A DNA stretch of 64,000 nt from Xylogone sp. PMI_703. Taxonomy: Eukaryota > Ascomycota > Leotiomycetes. Below are positions 13,702 to 26,784 of the stretch, piece after piece (position 1 is the stretch's first letter; the number at the start of each line of letters is the position of its first letter). The stretch is taken from the NCBI GenBank assembly GCA_021399445.1, contig JAJTUQ010000002.1, positions 2,790,001 to 2,854,000 of the forward strand, in the 5' to 3' direction. The translations under genes were made by a program, and so were the position numbers. The notes beneath the pieces are model-generated. The model did not search any database. It was not told where the DNA came from and saw nothing but the letters and a program-made list of their open reading frames with translations.

Positions 13702-15041
13702 TTTATATGTGTATCAAAGTGATTGCAGAGATGTAGAAAAAAGGGTTTGTAAACAATTGAGAATATGGTTATGGGAAGAATCAAACAATTGTAAAGAACT
13801 GCTGTCGCAATACAAAAGGCTATCGGGAGGAGCGCTCAATTCAATGACGACACAGACGGCGAGTGTGATAGTCAGCGCGCATTCAGTACGGGCAGCTCAC
13901 TCCATCCTCATTGAAGAAAATAGTTGATATGGCTGGAGCTGGGGGGAGAGCTGCGCTAATATACACAGTAGTACACAAGAAAGCGCCGACGTAGCATATG
14001 GAGTAATCAATTAGAAAGTCTTCTAGAAGCGTCATGGCCATCAATGGAGGAGGGCAGGTAATAAGGAAGTGCTTGTTAACCGCCATCACCCTGCGGTGGC
14101 ATAATCCAGTCCAATGAGTGACTAAGCATGGGGGAGCACTCCAGACGTGGCTCGATGACCCAAGGCGTGGTCGGGCTGCCCGGCTGTGGCTGCGAAAATG
14201 ACGCTGGAACGTGGCATTCTGGGCGCAGGGAGGGGTAAAGTGCAACGCTTCCGCTGTGGTCTGCAAGGGTCTTGCCTATGACGCAGTTGCCCCGTGTTCC
14301 TCTCTACCCTTCCCTCGCATGTTTCGCCTCGTTCACTGCTTCCTCGGGTCGTGTGCGCATTCCGAGTCTCCAGCAACGGAGAAAACGGACAATTTGAGAA
14401 ATGTAAAACTTCCCCGTCCAGCAAAAGAAGAAGAGATAACACATAAAGTTCTGAGAGAAGGTGTTATGCAGGAACATCAATTGCATTCTTGGGAACAAGA
14501 TCCCTGCTGGCTGTGTTGTACTGTACACGTAGAACAGTGCAAATCTCGCCTAGGTGCATAACACGTAGCACCCACCAAAACGTGTAGGGCCTTTTGCCCG
14601 ACGGTCTTGGGCTTTGCGATTCATCCTGAAGTGTTCATTCAGCCTTAAGAGACACCGCTCTCAATCATTACCCTCAATTGAAATGGTACCACACCATCAG
14701 AAGTCCTGAATTCTGGTCTACCGCGACCCCGTGCCGTTCCAGCCGTATTCTAACCACGGGTCTCGTGAACCTGGAGCACCATGAAAGACCGGCGAGAAGA
14801 GAGAGCGAGCCCCGAACTTAGCACGTAATTACAGGGACTTGGGGCAGCAAAAAGCAAATGTTCAGGGCTTGCGGTACACCGCTTAAACCCCTCCCAGCCC
14901 CTGAAGCCTCACCCAAGATCTCTGGCGTACATGAACACGATCACCATAAAATTCAAGCCCAACAATGCAGGTTAAATTAAACTCGCACGCCAAGAGACCC
15001 AATAATTCGCTAGGTCTTTGAATACACCTAATAAAGTAAAT
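13702..15041. other. intergenic between DUF3074 promoter and GH3 3' end
   Basis: Contains the 5' flank of the DUF3074 gene and the 3' flank of the GH3 gene. Several 100-130-codon frames overlap on opposite strands near 13.9-14.6 kb; none has a recognisable motif or splice-supported extension. No other feature was seen. Confidence 0.5.
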
Positions 15042-17959
15042 TCACACCACAGGCGCAGTCCTCCCATCACTGCACTCTTCAGCAAGGCTATCACACGCCA
15101 GGCTAAGTCCCTGCGAACTATCCCCAATCCAAAACAGGAACGGCTTGCTATCACTGACAGGAATCACCCAATTCTGCCTCACCACATCCCAGATACTAAT
15201 ATCCTTCCTCGTAATCTCCAGAGTAAGGACTTGGCTCTCTCCTGGAGAAAGCGTATCGGTCTTTTCGAACGCTCGTAATTGAATGACTGGAGTGTCCCAG
15301 GGGTTGTCTTCAGGGTATTGCACAAAGACCATAGCGACGCTTTTGCCCGCTACGCTGCCTGTGTTTGTAACCTTGACGTTGATGCGGAATATTATGTCCC
15401 ACAGGGCTGGGTTCCCGCCTTCACTTCCTCCTGCAGGAGGATCAGGCTGCGGGGTAGTTCTGTACCCGTCTGGGTATCTGAATTTTCCGGTTGCTGAGAT
15501 GGTTTGCGGGTTGTCAACGTAGGGATACAAGTAACGCCAGATTGCATTGAACCCTGCTGGCCAAGCCACTTCTGCAGCTGGAGGTATACTGGTGCTATAT
15601 ACTGGAGTCGAACCCTTGGGTGCTCTAGCAGGCGGTATCGAACTCAACGGCGTGACAGCAGCAATAGTCGCGCTTGTCCGAGAGAATGTGGTGTAAGACA
15701 GGCCATGACCGAAGGCAAATCTTGCAGAGGTGTTGTGTTTGTTCAGATATCGATAATCAATATACAGACCCTCCGAGAACGTATCTTGGACTTGAAACAA
15801 CTCAAAACCTACAAGACTGGCCGATGATGGATAATCATCCTCAGCTACTGGAATTGAGTAGGGTAGATGGCCACTCGGTGAGTAGTCGCCGAACAGTATG
15901 TCTGTTAAAGAGTCTCCTGCCTCTTGTCCTGGCAAATGAGCAAATAAAACGCCCTTCACTGAAGGAAGATCAATCCAGTTTTCAACTAGGATTGGACCTA
16001 CAGTATGAACGATCACTATAACGGTGCTATACTTTGCCGCAGCATCTTTGACTAGCGCATCGCCGTTGTGCCAGGCATACAAACCCGCAGCGTTTCGATC
16101 ACCTGCATTGCCCTCAATGGTGTCCTGGTTTTCCCCGGAGTCACTGTTGATAAATACAATAGCTACATCGTCACTTGAAGCCTTCAAGCCGGACGGAAAG
16201 GAATCGGTAGCGTAGTATGTGACACTACTAGCAACACGCTTGATTGCATCGATAGGAGCCTGGCTCACATTAAGTGTTGGGTAATTTGCAGTTCCTAATG
16301 CTTGATTAGAGTCCCTCGTACGTTAAGTCTCGTAACTCGCACTTACCACTTCCCCATCCAGTCCCAAGGAACCCAGTATCGCATGCCCTATCATTGCAGG
16401 CATTGAGCCCATCTGGATTATTTTGAGCATCTGTACCAAATATTTTCAGGGGTTGAGACTTTGAGAGCGGAAGAGTATTGTTAGCATTCTTCAGCAATGT
16501 GATAGCCTCACGAGAAATGCTTCTTGCGACAGCTGCATGAGCTCCATTAGCTTGCACATCGACGTATAAGTTTGTTACACAGGTAGGTGAAAATAAAGCT
16601 GCAGGATAGCAGAGTCCAGACGCATCGGCCGTGTTGGCAGAATAGTTTGGCGGTGGATAATCCTCATCTTGGCCCATTTGATACCATGTGGCCACTATTC
16701 TCGTTACCATATCATTAAGACGATCGAGGGGGACGGTTCCGTTCAGAATGCTGGTTGACAGCTCGTATCCCCAGTATGCAAGTCCCAGAAACGGTATATC
16801 ACCGTCCCCGGGCATAGCCATGTCTAAGCCGCTCAAAGCAGAAGAGACACCCCCAATTTGTGCCATCCAATCTGTCATAACCTACCAGGCATCAACGATA
16901 TGTTAAGTGGTTTTGATATTGATAATTCCCACTTACAATGCCTTGAAAGCCTAGCTCATCCTTGAGAATGCCATTAATAAGCATGCTATTTTGGCTAGCT
17001 GCGCTCCCATTAACCTGCACATATAAGCTTCTCTATCAATGCAGCAGGGAGTAGGGTCTTACATCATTATAACTAGTCATGACAGCGCCAGCTCCAGCTC
17101 TGATCGATTCAGCAAATGGCCAGGCATAAAGTTCATGCAGGGACCTGTCATCGATATTACTGCTAATTGCTTTCATAAGCCCATGGGGAATTATGTCCAT
17201 ACGGTACATCTCCTGTTCGTTTCCGATAAAATGTTTGATAGTAGCTATTACCCCCTGTTCCTGGATACCTTTAGTTGTAAGTGAACCACCAACTGCCTGC
17301 AGAACCGGATCAGCTCCAAAGCCTTCCCAGTTCCTGCCACCACGCGGTTTACGACCTAGGGGTCCAATTGTTGGTCCAAGAAGGATATTCACCCCTTTTC
17401 CTCTGGCTTCCTCTCCAAGAGCAACACCACGAGCCAGAATTAGTTCCTTATTAAAGGTGGCTCCTGCCGTAATGCCGGCTGGGAAGACGGTGTTGTGATC
17501 TGTCTTGGCAATTCCAAGCGCTCCATCTTGCAGACAGAGGCTAGGGATACCAAAAAGTAGCGCTGATCCAGTGTTTCCTGAACAGGGTCCCTACACCATT
17601 AGGAACAGGCTAGAGGACAAAAAGAGCGCGGTTCTAATACCTACCATTAACAAACCAGTTCCTGTGGTTAGATTAACCTTTTCAGCCAAAGTCATATTAG
17701 CCACTACCATCTGTGCTTTCGCATAGGCCTCTGACCAGCCTGATACCCAACCTCCTTTCGGAGTAGGATAGTATGGAGGCGCAACATATCCAGCCGGCAC
17801 ATCATCGCGAGATTTTAGTGACGAGCTGCTAGCGGCAGCAGCAGCAGCCTGCTCTGCACGGATGCGGGCTGCATCTTGAGCAAAGGGTGGTTTAGATACT
17901 AATCCAAAAACCAGAGAGAGGGCCGCAAAAACAAGTGATACATAGCGAATAAATAACAT
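15042..17959 (-). CDS. glycoside hydrolase family 3 beta-glucosidase
   Basis: Secreted enzyme that hydrolyses beta-glucosides such as cellobiose. Five exons fit (17959-17645, 17590-17063, 17014-16937, 16881-16347, 16294-15042; introns 48-55 bp) and give 902 residues. A hydrophobic N-terminal segment (residues 1-20, signal peptide or anchor) is followed by an Ala/Ser-rich linker of about 40 residues that the second GH3 enzyme in this window lacks. GH3 N-domain motifs present: [23 protein letters not shown] and VMTDWMA with the nucleophile Asp at about 311. The C-domain has the acid/base Glu in SDSGEN (about 540), GHGLSYTTF and a C-terminal FnIII-like domain with RKDISIWD and QNWVIP. Both catalytic residues are retained, so activity is expected. 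CreA-consensus sites lie about 250 bp upstream. It differs strongly from the paralogue at 34821-37787 and is not a recent duplicate. Confidence 0.93.
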
Positions 17960-20900
17960 AGAGAAATATCATTAGTACCAAACAATTGGCTTTGAAGAGA
18001 TCATGCAGGAACAGTAATGGTTATCAAACCAATCGACCAGAATGAAAAGGAAAAGCAATATTTAACTCATATAGGATGATCTCTCGAGTAGAGGACGACC
18101 ATCTTCCCCAAGTTATTAAATGCTACATTAAAGAGGTAGCATCAGGAGACATATGACAAGGAAAAGAAGCTCGTGAAGCCAGAGCAGCAAGGATAAAGTA
18201 TTGAAACCCCCGCCAAAAGGAGAAGTATCATCGCGGGGTACCCGCCAAACTCCAACAGCGCTGCAGAATATACATTAAGAGGCGCATGTGACCCAAAGAA
18301 TCATACCAAAGAGGGGATGCAGCCCGTCCTTATTGCATATAAATGGGGTAATTGCAGATAGATACTTCATGGAGTGGAGTATCGAAACATTACCGCGGAA
18401 AATATGTGCAACTCAAGATGTACGGCATCTGAGCGCTCATAAATCTTTGTTCGAGAGTCTATGGCGTCATTGACAGCCCTACAAGAGAAAAGAGGAGAAA
18501 GTGAAAACAATGCATGAGGTTCAGTCAGAGGGCGGATAAGTAATGCAGACATCGTCCGAGAAGGTCTAACCGATAAACTCCCCCGCCTTCTCGTATCTAA
18601 TGTATCACCAGCCGAGGCTCCCCATATCACCGAGTCCAGAATTCAAGGGTTGCTTGAAATGAGGCAACCATCACGGCTGTAAATCCCAGCAACTTGGGAA
18701 CAATATTGTCTTGACGGTCACATTATGTTGGCCGCATTGTGTTGGTAGCTGGGGATTTGCAGCCTGTTATTCAGGTGGCCGGTTTCCTGGACCAGCAACT
18801 CCCCCAGGCGTCCAATCGACTCCAAGACCAACCAGCCATGGAAAATATAACGCACACATGTGCCATAGCATCATGATAAACACGAGCTAGAGCAAGGGAA
18901 ATACTGTAGCAACATTGAAATAAGAAATATGATAGAATATTCCGAGAGTGAGACAACAGTTGGAGAAAGAGAGACTGCAAGGAAAGGGGATCACTCCCAA
19001 AGAGGCTTCACCCCGAACGCCATCGCAACGCCGCCGAGCCTACATATGCCAACATTGTTTGTGAGGAAATCAGAACATGATTTGAGCAAAACAAGATAAA
19101 GGAAATAGGGGGTGGGTGAAGATAGCAACAGAAACATGAAAATCTCAATGCGCACCCGTCCTGGAGCAACAGGACGAACAATGCAATATCTACTGTAATG
19201 TGGAGCTGACCATGATCAACCCTGAACTCGGACGCAGCTGTACAAGTACCGGTACCCCAAACAATGACGACAACGGGGAAAAAAGGAAAAAAGAAAGGAC
19301 CTCGCCTCACCTTACCTTAATTACCTCGAAGCAAGCTTCAACGTATCAAAAAAGAACTGAAACATTCTGAAGCCTTGAGGCTGGAAAACCATAACCAGCG
19401 TCGCACTAGGGAAATATCATTGTTGGATGGGAGGATGTGGGTGGGTGGCGAAAAAATAAGTTACAGTGGTACTACTGTACGGTAGCCAGGTACGGTCCGC
19501 ACAAGTGGGTTTCTTTTAATATGATGGTGTATCTCAGGTCAGCACGGCAGAGGCAAGCCATGGATTCGTAAAGGAGCCAATGGGGGCCAAAACGAACCCC
19601 GTTCTCACCTCATCTATACATGCCGTATTGTGATATTGGATATCGTCTCCCTATTTTGGAAGCATTCCGAAATGTCCGGCATATCGGGGAGAAGAGATCT
19701 CCTTTCGTTGCCACGGCTTATCCAAACTGTGCCATATCTTACTTTTCTTCACGTACTGTATATACAACACGGGAAAATGTCACGAAAATAGCTACCACCA
19801 GAAAAATAAATGGTTCAATCTGATTTGTATTTCCCAATTACTTGCTTACTTACTACTGGAATAATACTGCCAACCAGTGACAAATAGAAACCAGCATCTC
19901 ATACCTTCCCGCACAGCGGGTCCAGCAGCTCTCACATGCCTGCCTCTGCCCAGTAACCTTGCAAAATAGCTGACCATGCTCGAAATATAGTGAGATGAGC
20001 TACAGCCCCTCTCCATCCTCCACCACAGCATCACCATCCAATGGCCACCAATATTTCTCCATTCGATTCTGTATCCCGACTCGCAGGAAGTAGTATTCGA
20101 AGTTTGAAGCCGGTGGGGTAGTTTTCTTTTTTGGCTGGATTGTAACGTCCTTCGTGGTTGGAAAATGGAGAGTAGACAGGGGGTTCGACTAACAGTATAC
20201 CATGATTCGCCAGCGATGGGATTTGTGTCGTCTTTGTCGAGAATCATCGAAGCCAGTTCTGTGGTTATCAACACGCACGCGTGTAAAGCTGAGATTACAC
20301 TGGCTCGCAGTATATCTCAGCCGGGACCTTCCATGTATCCATCCCAATTCATATCGTAATCTAGTCATGAAAATACCCAACCCAGCACAAACAAAGACAT
20401 CAAGCCCTAGAGGCCGAAATGGTCATAAATATGTCATGACAAGAAGTTGCGAAAAGGGAGATCATGAGTGCCATAATAGATAACCAAAAGACAGAAAAGA
20501 TCGAATGATAAAGAATGGAAGAAAAAAATATCCAGACGCGCCCGAAGTGCCCTGCATTGCTGCGGTGTCTCCTATCTCTAGGTAGATCTCTTTGTGTAAA
20601 AAAAACTTTGGTGCCAGAAAATGCTTGCAAAATTCCTGCCCGGTCCTGCCATATGCTTCTGAAAGAAAATCCGTGCTAGCGGTGTGATGTAAAACAAATG
20701 AAACCAAGGAAATCCAAAACTCGCTACGCTAAAATCAGATATAAAAATAGGAAAATGGATATTATGTAGGTAAAAGAGGAGAGGATGTGTTCCCAAAATT
20801 CGCTCAAAATGCCGCAAACGCCGTTCATGCTCTTCGAGGTATCTAATGCCGCTAAAACTTCGATCGATGGTATCTCCAACATAGTTTGATGATTGTGCCT

Positions 20901-21002
20901 TACAGTCTGTAGCCAGGTGAAGCCATATGGTGATCAATGGTGCGCGCCCTCGTGCCCAGATTGGGTATTAGTGTATTCAGTCGAGGTCTCAGGCCTTGAT
21001 TG
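17960..21002. other. 3 kb intergenic region, no supported gene
   Basis: Promoter side of the GH3 gene and 3' side of the orphan gene at 21003-22022. A TTAAATA-like element near 18058-18066 could be the GH3 core promoter. Frames at 19.8-20.9 kb overlap on both strands and lack protein-like composition or splice extensions. No repeat or RNA gene was recognised. Confidence 0.5.
18207..18238. promoter_or_regulatory. pair of CreA/Mig1-type consensus sites
   Basis: CCCCGC (18208-18213, reverse of SYGGRG) and GCGGGG (18233-18238) lie 250-280 bp upstream of the GH3 start at 17959. Paired SYGGRG sites are the usual CreA carbon-repression arrangement in ascomycetes. The sequence match is direct; glucose repression of this gene is inference, as the hexamer is short and common. 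Confidence 0.4.
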
Positions 21003-22022
21003 TCACATTGTGGTTGCATATTCTTGATACCTATCCCAACCGAATCCACCATACCCAACACTTACACCACATTGCTGTGTTGCAAGCATACTAGGTAATG
21101 GGAGGGGGGTGATGGGTGCCGTTACTTGCGGAGAGCTGAAAAACATCCCCGCTGTGGTGTAAGGCTGGCTAAACGATGCTGCAGGCGAAGGCAGTTGGAT
21201 CTCATTTAGAGTAGCCCAAAGCGAGCCAGATTCCGTCGAAGATGTAGTATTCGGACTAGATGGGAGGACTCTCCATGACTCGACAGGTGCCGGAATGGGG
21301 TTGGTGATGTTAGATTGAGACCACCAGTTTGCGCCAGCCGGAGAGCTTGGGAGCAAAGGTGGCGGCCTAACAACATCGACAATCCGTGGCGGAGGTGGTA
21401 GTAGAGGAAGAAACAGACCCATAATGCTGTTCTTCACTTCTTCACTTTTCCCGCACAATAATTCCCCGGCACCATCCTCCTCTAATCCTTCTAGGGCAGA
21501 GACATGAGTACGGTAGACAAACTTGTTGATGGCCTGGATAAACTCTTCGTGCAATTTCTTTACTTGCTGCTCCTTTTCCGACCAGTTGTAGGTATTTGCA
21601 GCGATATCAACGCAGTGAATATCCTTATGGTACTCGATCAGGGACTCAATGGAATCCGGCGTCAGTTTGAAGGCAACCTCGTTTCGCAAGACCATATCCA
21701 CGTGAACAATGTAGGCTTCAACATAGATGAGCTGGTAATTGAAGATGGCCTCCACCAGAGGGTTGGGATCCTTGCGTAACTCCGACTCCGGCGCCTTTGG
21801 TAACATCAGGGAAGTGAGCGTCCAGATGGCATTTGGCGACGAAAGTGTCTCGGTGAGGCATCGTTGATGTTGCGGCACACTGTTGAGAGGGCGCTTAATG
21901 CGATTGATGCGCTTCAGCGTCTGGGTTAACCATGGTTCCACCTTCGAACTCAGAACCACATTGACCGACGACGCTCGAGGAGCAAAGGCAGCAGCAGAGG
22001 CCGGTAATAACTGAGGAGGCAT
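21003..22022 (-). CDS. hypothetical protein, helical with Pro-rich C-terminal half
   Basis: A single uninterrupted 339-codon frame starts at a good ATG (MPPQLLPASAAAFAPR). I do not recognise the protein. Residues 25-175 are predicted mostly helical and look folded: charged and amphipathic stretches such as KVEPWLTQTLKRINRIKR and YNWSEKEQQVKKLHEEFIQ. Residues 185-339 are Pro/Ser-rich with PPPPRIVDVVRPPP, then a Gly/Tyr-rich end. No signal peptide or membrane span is seen. The amino-acid makeup and length argue for a real gene, and it may be lineage-restricted. It stands alone with about 3 kb of non-coding DNA on one side and nearly 5 kb on the other. A role as a nuclear or signalling adaptor would be guesswork. 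Confidence 0.6.
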   Translation of the reverse strand: MPPQLLPASAAAFAPRASSVNVVLSSKVEPWLTQTLKRINRIKRPLNSVPQHQRCLTETLSSPNAIWTLTSLMLPKAPESELRKDPNPLVEAIFNYQLIYVEAYIVHVDMVLRNEVAFKLTPDSIESLIEYHKDIHCVDIAANTYNWSEKEQQVKKLHEEFIQAINKFVYRTHVSALEGLEEDGAGELLCGKSEEVKNSIMGLFLPLLPPPPRIVDVVRPPPLLPSSPAGANWWSQSNITNPIPAPVESWRVLPSSPNTTSSTESGSLWATLNEIQLPSPAASFSQPYTTAGMFFSSPQVTAPITPLPLPSMLATQQCGVSVGYGGFGWDRYQEYATTM

Positions 22023-25000
22023 GTCTACTGTGAGGCTCTATGGAGGTGACAAAGACACAGAGCGACCAGGCGACTTTATCAAGGAAACCGGGGTGGTTGC
22101 GTCACTTGTGCGGTGAGCTACTAGAATGGGAAAACACAAATGGAAGGGAAGTGTAATAGAGAAGAGAGCAATAAACGAATCGAATAATGTAGATAGATGG
22201 TGCAGGGCGGTCCCAAGACAAGGGATTATTGTGCGCGCCTTCGACCAAGACAAGAAGGAAAAGGGACGGACGAATGATCGTAAAGAGGAAAGGAAAGAGT
22301 AAGGAAAGGCCCTTCGTGAGGGTTGCGAGGTGGTGGGAGATATAGTAAGGCAGCGCCTGGCAAAGTCAGCCGGTGGTGGTGGGAATGCCGGTTCTTGGAG
22401 TGGAGCGCGCACTTCGGCTCGCCTCTCGCCTCTGCGCGGAAAAGGTCTCCAAGCTGGCTGTGCAAGTACCATTCTGGCCGTACCCTAATGCACCTCTTCA
22501 GCTTTTCGCCGGGATGCCAGCAGCGCTCTATGCGCCCCCTCCCAAGGCCACACACAGCAAGAGCCGTGATGGTGCCAGACTGCTGCTCACTGCGTTACGT
22601 TGCCCGGCCGCATGAAAGAGCTATGAGCAACTCTCGTCGGAGGACTTACCAACTTACCTCGACGCCCCCAGCAAGGGCGCATCCCCACGACGACCACATC
22701 TGCTGCGAGGGCCAGGATCTGCTCCAGGATGCCGGAAACATTGCAGTCCCAATTCGCGTAGGGACGAAATTGATTCCAGCGCCATGCGCGCCGCATCAGG
22801 AATTACCGTGCGATTGCAGCGATGCGAATTCTGCTCCAGTCCGAAGCAGGGCGATCGCGGCCTAGAAAACTTACGGGTCACATTCTAAGGGGCCTAGAGG
22901 CCCAGACCATACTCCGTACGTCCCATTTCTATCGCAAGTCGGGTCCGCCAGCCGACGAAGAGTAGGAAGGAAGACACGGAGGTACAGCTGCAATCACTGA
23001 TGACTCGCATTGTTGCATCTCCCCCAAGCCAACACTGCAGACTGCCCAGCAGAGATATGTTACCGTATGAAGGGTACACTGCAGCATCCCCTCACGGGAT
23101 GCAGTATCTGATTCCTCCTTTCCTGTGCCCGTCTGAAACCTCTCTCGCTCCCAGACACGACCTCTGACCCTACGTTCCATCGTGCCATCGTAATTGTACC
23201 AGTATCCGTTCTTCTCCTCTTTTCTTGCGCCGAGCAGTCGCGGGCAGCTAGGCGATGGCAGCTATGGCAGCGCCCGCTCCAGTCCGGGCCGCATTCTGGA
23301 CCCTCTGGTCCTCCTGTTAGCACCTTATCCTCACTTCTCACATCCAGAACAGGAGGCTCCTGCATGAATAGCTTCGGATCTCTCCTGACTATCATCTGGG
23401 GAAAGACCAACCGCTGTGCGACTCGAGCTCTTGTCAGGAAGCAGTGTGAAGCTTGTGCCGCGATGGGGAGAGGGCATTTCCGCGTAGGCTCCGTGGTGGC
23501 AACGGGGATGGGTTCGAATGTTGTGTTAGGGGAACGTTGAGAACGAACGTGAACGAGTAGATGCCAAAAGACGCTCGATGGTCAGAAGCCCCTCCCCGGT
23601 TAGCGCGGGGCGCGGCCAGCGAATCAGCGGCGCAAGATGCGATTTTCCTTCTTCGCCCATATCAAACACCTGGCCAATGGGCGTGCCGAGAGCTGCCCCA
23701 GCCACTTAATGAGTGCGGACTATCCATCTGTACGCAGTAAGCTCTGCGGGACTTCAACTCCGGTTCTGGAGGAAGCAATGCTGGTGCGAGGCGTGAGAGT
23801 TGCAGCACGAAACGGCTCTACAGTGCAACAGTGCTGTACCCTACGCACTTGGAGAGAGCGTCATGCTCTGCCAAAACCTGTCCGGTTTCGCCAGACCCGG
23901 CAGGAAACACGCTGCTGCAGTGTGGCAATGGCGGCCTACTGTGTACACAGCTAGATGAAAGCTCAGAATGACGAACAAAGGGACGCCCGGCCACGTCAAG
24001 GAGGCTTGACCAGGCGATCGGGGTCAAGGTTTTGGGGACCCTAAAATTAGAAGTCGATTCGGTACTTCGCATTGCTGCACCGGCACTGCAGATGCGAGGT
24101 ACTTGGGAGGGATTTCCTGGGGTTTCCAGCACTGTGGGAAAGAAGATCGCTTTACGAGGGCAGGCTGAGTGCATGCTTTGGAGTTGGCTACGAGCGCGCC
24201 CTGCCATTGGCCCAATCCTCGGGCTCTCCGTGATTAACCGACCACGACCAACCTCGCCGCCCTGCATTCTTGCATTCTGGGCGCATGGAATCTTCCACTG
24301 CGTCTCGTGACCTGGGGCATTTGCTCTGGCTTTGGGCCTGCTTGGGCGTGACCTGCGCGTCTGTTCTCCATCGTCAAAGATCACCACGGCCACGATGGTC
24401 ACAATGCGTTTCTGCGGTCACAAGCAACAACCATGGATACGTCATCCCCTCGGGCGTTGGGCCTCTTTGCTCTTTGCTCTCCTCTCTGCTCGTCGGCATG
24501 ACCGCTGTCTGCCTTGTTGCTGGCAGCATACCTGGAAAAATCATCTGCCTAGCTTAACGCAGCCGGCCCTGTTGGCAAGTATATGGAGTATGGTTGTAGT
24601 GTAGGGTGCAAGCGCGTTCTGCCTAACAAGTTTCGGGGCGACAGACGCAGCGACTAGCTTCTGCGCAGGAATTCCACAGTGAATGTTCAGGGTTTCTCGC
24701 CCTCCTTGCGCGCCTGTCTTCGGCTCTGCGGTTCCTGAGGGTGTGCACCTATCCAGATTTGCCGCCCGCACGACTCACGGCCCGGGTGCACTGATGTTTC
24801 AAGTTTCAAAGGGCTGCACCCCTCGCAGCCTATCGATGGCTAGCGCGATCACGGCCCCGGTCCGGGGCTTTCCCTAGATGGGCTGCTGAGCTCATGATAT
24901 ATCAAATCTGGGGTGGACAAAGACGCCTGCGACGGCACGATAACTCATTTCGTCCTCGCGGCAGCACCTTTTGGGATGATCCGCCCGGGATACTTCATGC

Positions 25001-26784
25001 GTGCCTTCAAGAATTCAAGTTGATCTCGCTTCCATCCCCTGAGCAGCTGAGAATGGGGAGAGAGGGGAGCAACTGTATCTCGCCTGGCAATCACGGCACG
25101 CATAAATTAGAAAATTTCAACTTGCATACTGAAATAGACGAATTAACGACTTAGTCGCAGTAGTGCGCTTAAATGTGGCTGTGCTGAGGTAGTATATCAT
25201 GAAACCGGTTGCCTTCAGGTTGGAAGCATAACAGCCATAATAAGGACCAATGCCCAATTATGCGCCTGGAAGATGAAAATCTCACCGAAGATAGGACAGC
25301 ACCGTCTACTGAAGCATCGCGGTCCTCATGCGGTATCCAGGCCAAGAAATTCAATGGTTTCCATCAAGAAAAGGTCAGACAGTGGAGTCATGCTCGGTTT
25401 AATATGCTGGACGACGCCGAGCAAATACATTCGGTGGACCTTGGCAGATAAATTCATGCCGGGCCATGATGCAAAGTACTTTCAGTGAATGGTCCTCGGA
25501 GTTTGAGATATTGATATGCAATACTGGGCACATTATTATTGAATTGGTCATAGTAGTATTGGACTCACCGAACGATATGTTCGCCCGAGGGCCGAGGGCC
25601 TATCATTGTTTATGTTGATACGAAGCTACAGAACTGTTCCGCCGCCAAATCAACACAGCTTCACTGGATGCAAGCTCCGTATGATCTACTTGTAGAGGTG
25701 TTCGCCCGACTTAGAGTCAACAATGCACCAGGTTTCACTCAGATTCCACTTAGTTCGTATGTTCTATCATGATGTACCCGAAGATTGTACAGTTGCCTAC
25801 TAGTAACTTCAGTGGGAGGTACCGTGCAGATTACCCCCATTTCCAACGCCGCTATCTTATAAAGAGGTTAAGGAACGCATATGATCAAGCTGAGAAGCTA
25901 GACCAATCCTATGGCAGAAGCAGTCTTCAGCTAGAAAATAAAGATGCTACTGGTACTAGGTTTACTGATTAGTACTAACAGGCCGCCACGAAGAGAAATG
26001 TGCAATAAAGTATGCAACAAGCAAAGGCGACAGGTCCTGAGCTGTTTATTCTACAATAACAACCACATACTCGAGTACTCACCCAATACTTCCAAAACTA
26101 GAAATTATACAGCAAAAACACACACCTTAACCAACAAAGATGTTGGGTTTCATTCTCCTTCTGGAAGCTCACCCTCGCTAATCGAAGATCACCCGCACCC
26201 GGAAAGTCCATGCTTCTTCTTTGCGTCAGCCACATGTCCAGATTCGGAAATCCTTCATTTCCTTTGAAACACTTTCCCCAGATTTTGTTGTTTGTTTGCA
26301 ACCCTGATCATCTGTAGGGCTCAACGTCCTTCCACGGTACGACATATGGCCCAGGCTTCGATATGCTCGCATTAGCGTAGATCGCAAGTAAGTAGCGGTC
26401 TGAGTGCTGCATCTAAATCCGGGGATGTATAATTCAATGTACGGTTTTGTGTGTGTTTCTTTTGCGACTGGTAATGTGGCTATCCTACCGTGGTTCTGAT
26501 GTCTTTGGATATGCCGGGGATTTGATGGCAAAGAAGTTGATTCTAAGTTTTCAGTTGTTGCTATGGTGATAAGATCGATTTAGAAATCAGAAAGAGGTTT
26601 GTTTGTGTGGGCATACAATCTCGACAAACATCAGGTAACAGACTCCCCTTACTTCCCGTCTGTTAAGACATATAACACCCTTTCTCAATTTGCTTCTTTT
26701 TTCCGCAATTACTTTGTACTCCAAAAACATGTAAGGTATCCTCGCTACATCATAGATCGCTATCACCACTCGACATACACTTCA
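22023..26784. other. 4.8 kb gene desert with compositional switch
   Basis: No frame here has a recognisable domain or consistent splice-joined extension. From about 22.3 to 24.9 kb the DNA is G+C-rich, with many mutually overlapping open frames on both strands, as expected by chance in stop-poor sequence. From about 25.1 kb onward it turns A+T-rich. The first part is the upstream region of the orphan gene at 21003-22022. No terminal repeats, transposase or long tandem repeats were seen. Confidence 0.5.

Noticed and set aside
22323..24402. Several 140-195-codon frames on both strands
   Set aside because: They overlap each other in G+C-rich DNA, are rich in Arg/Pro/Ser/Cys and lack any domain; expected by chance.
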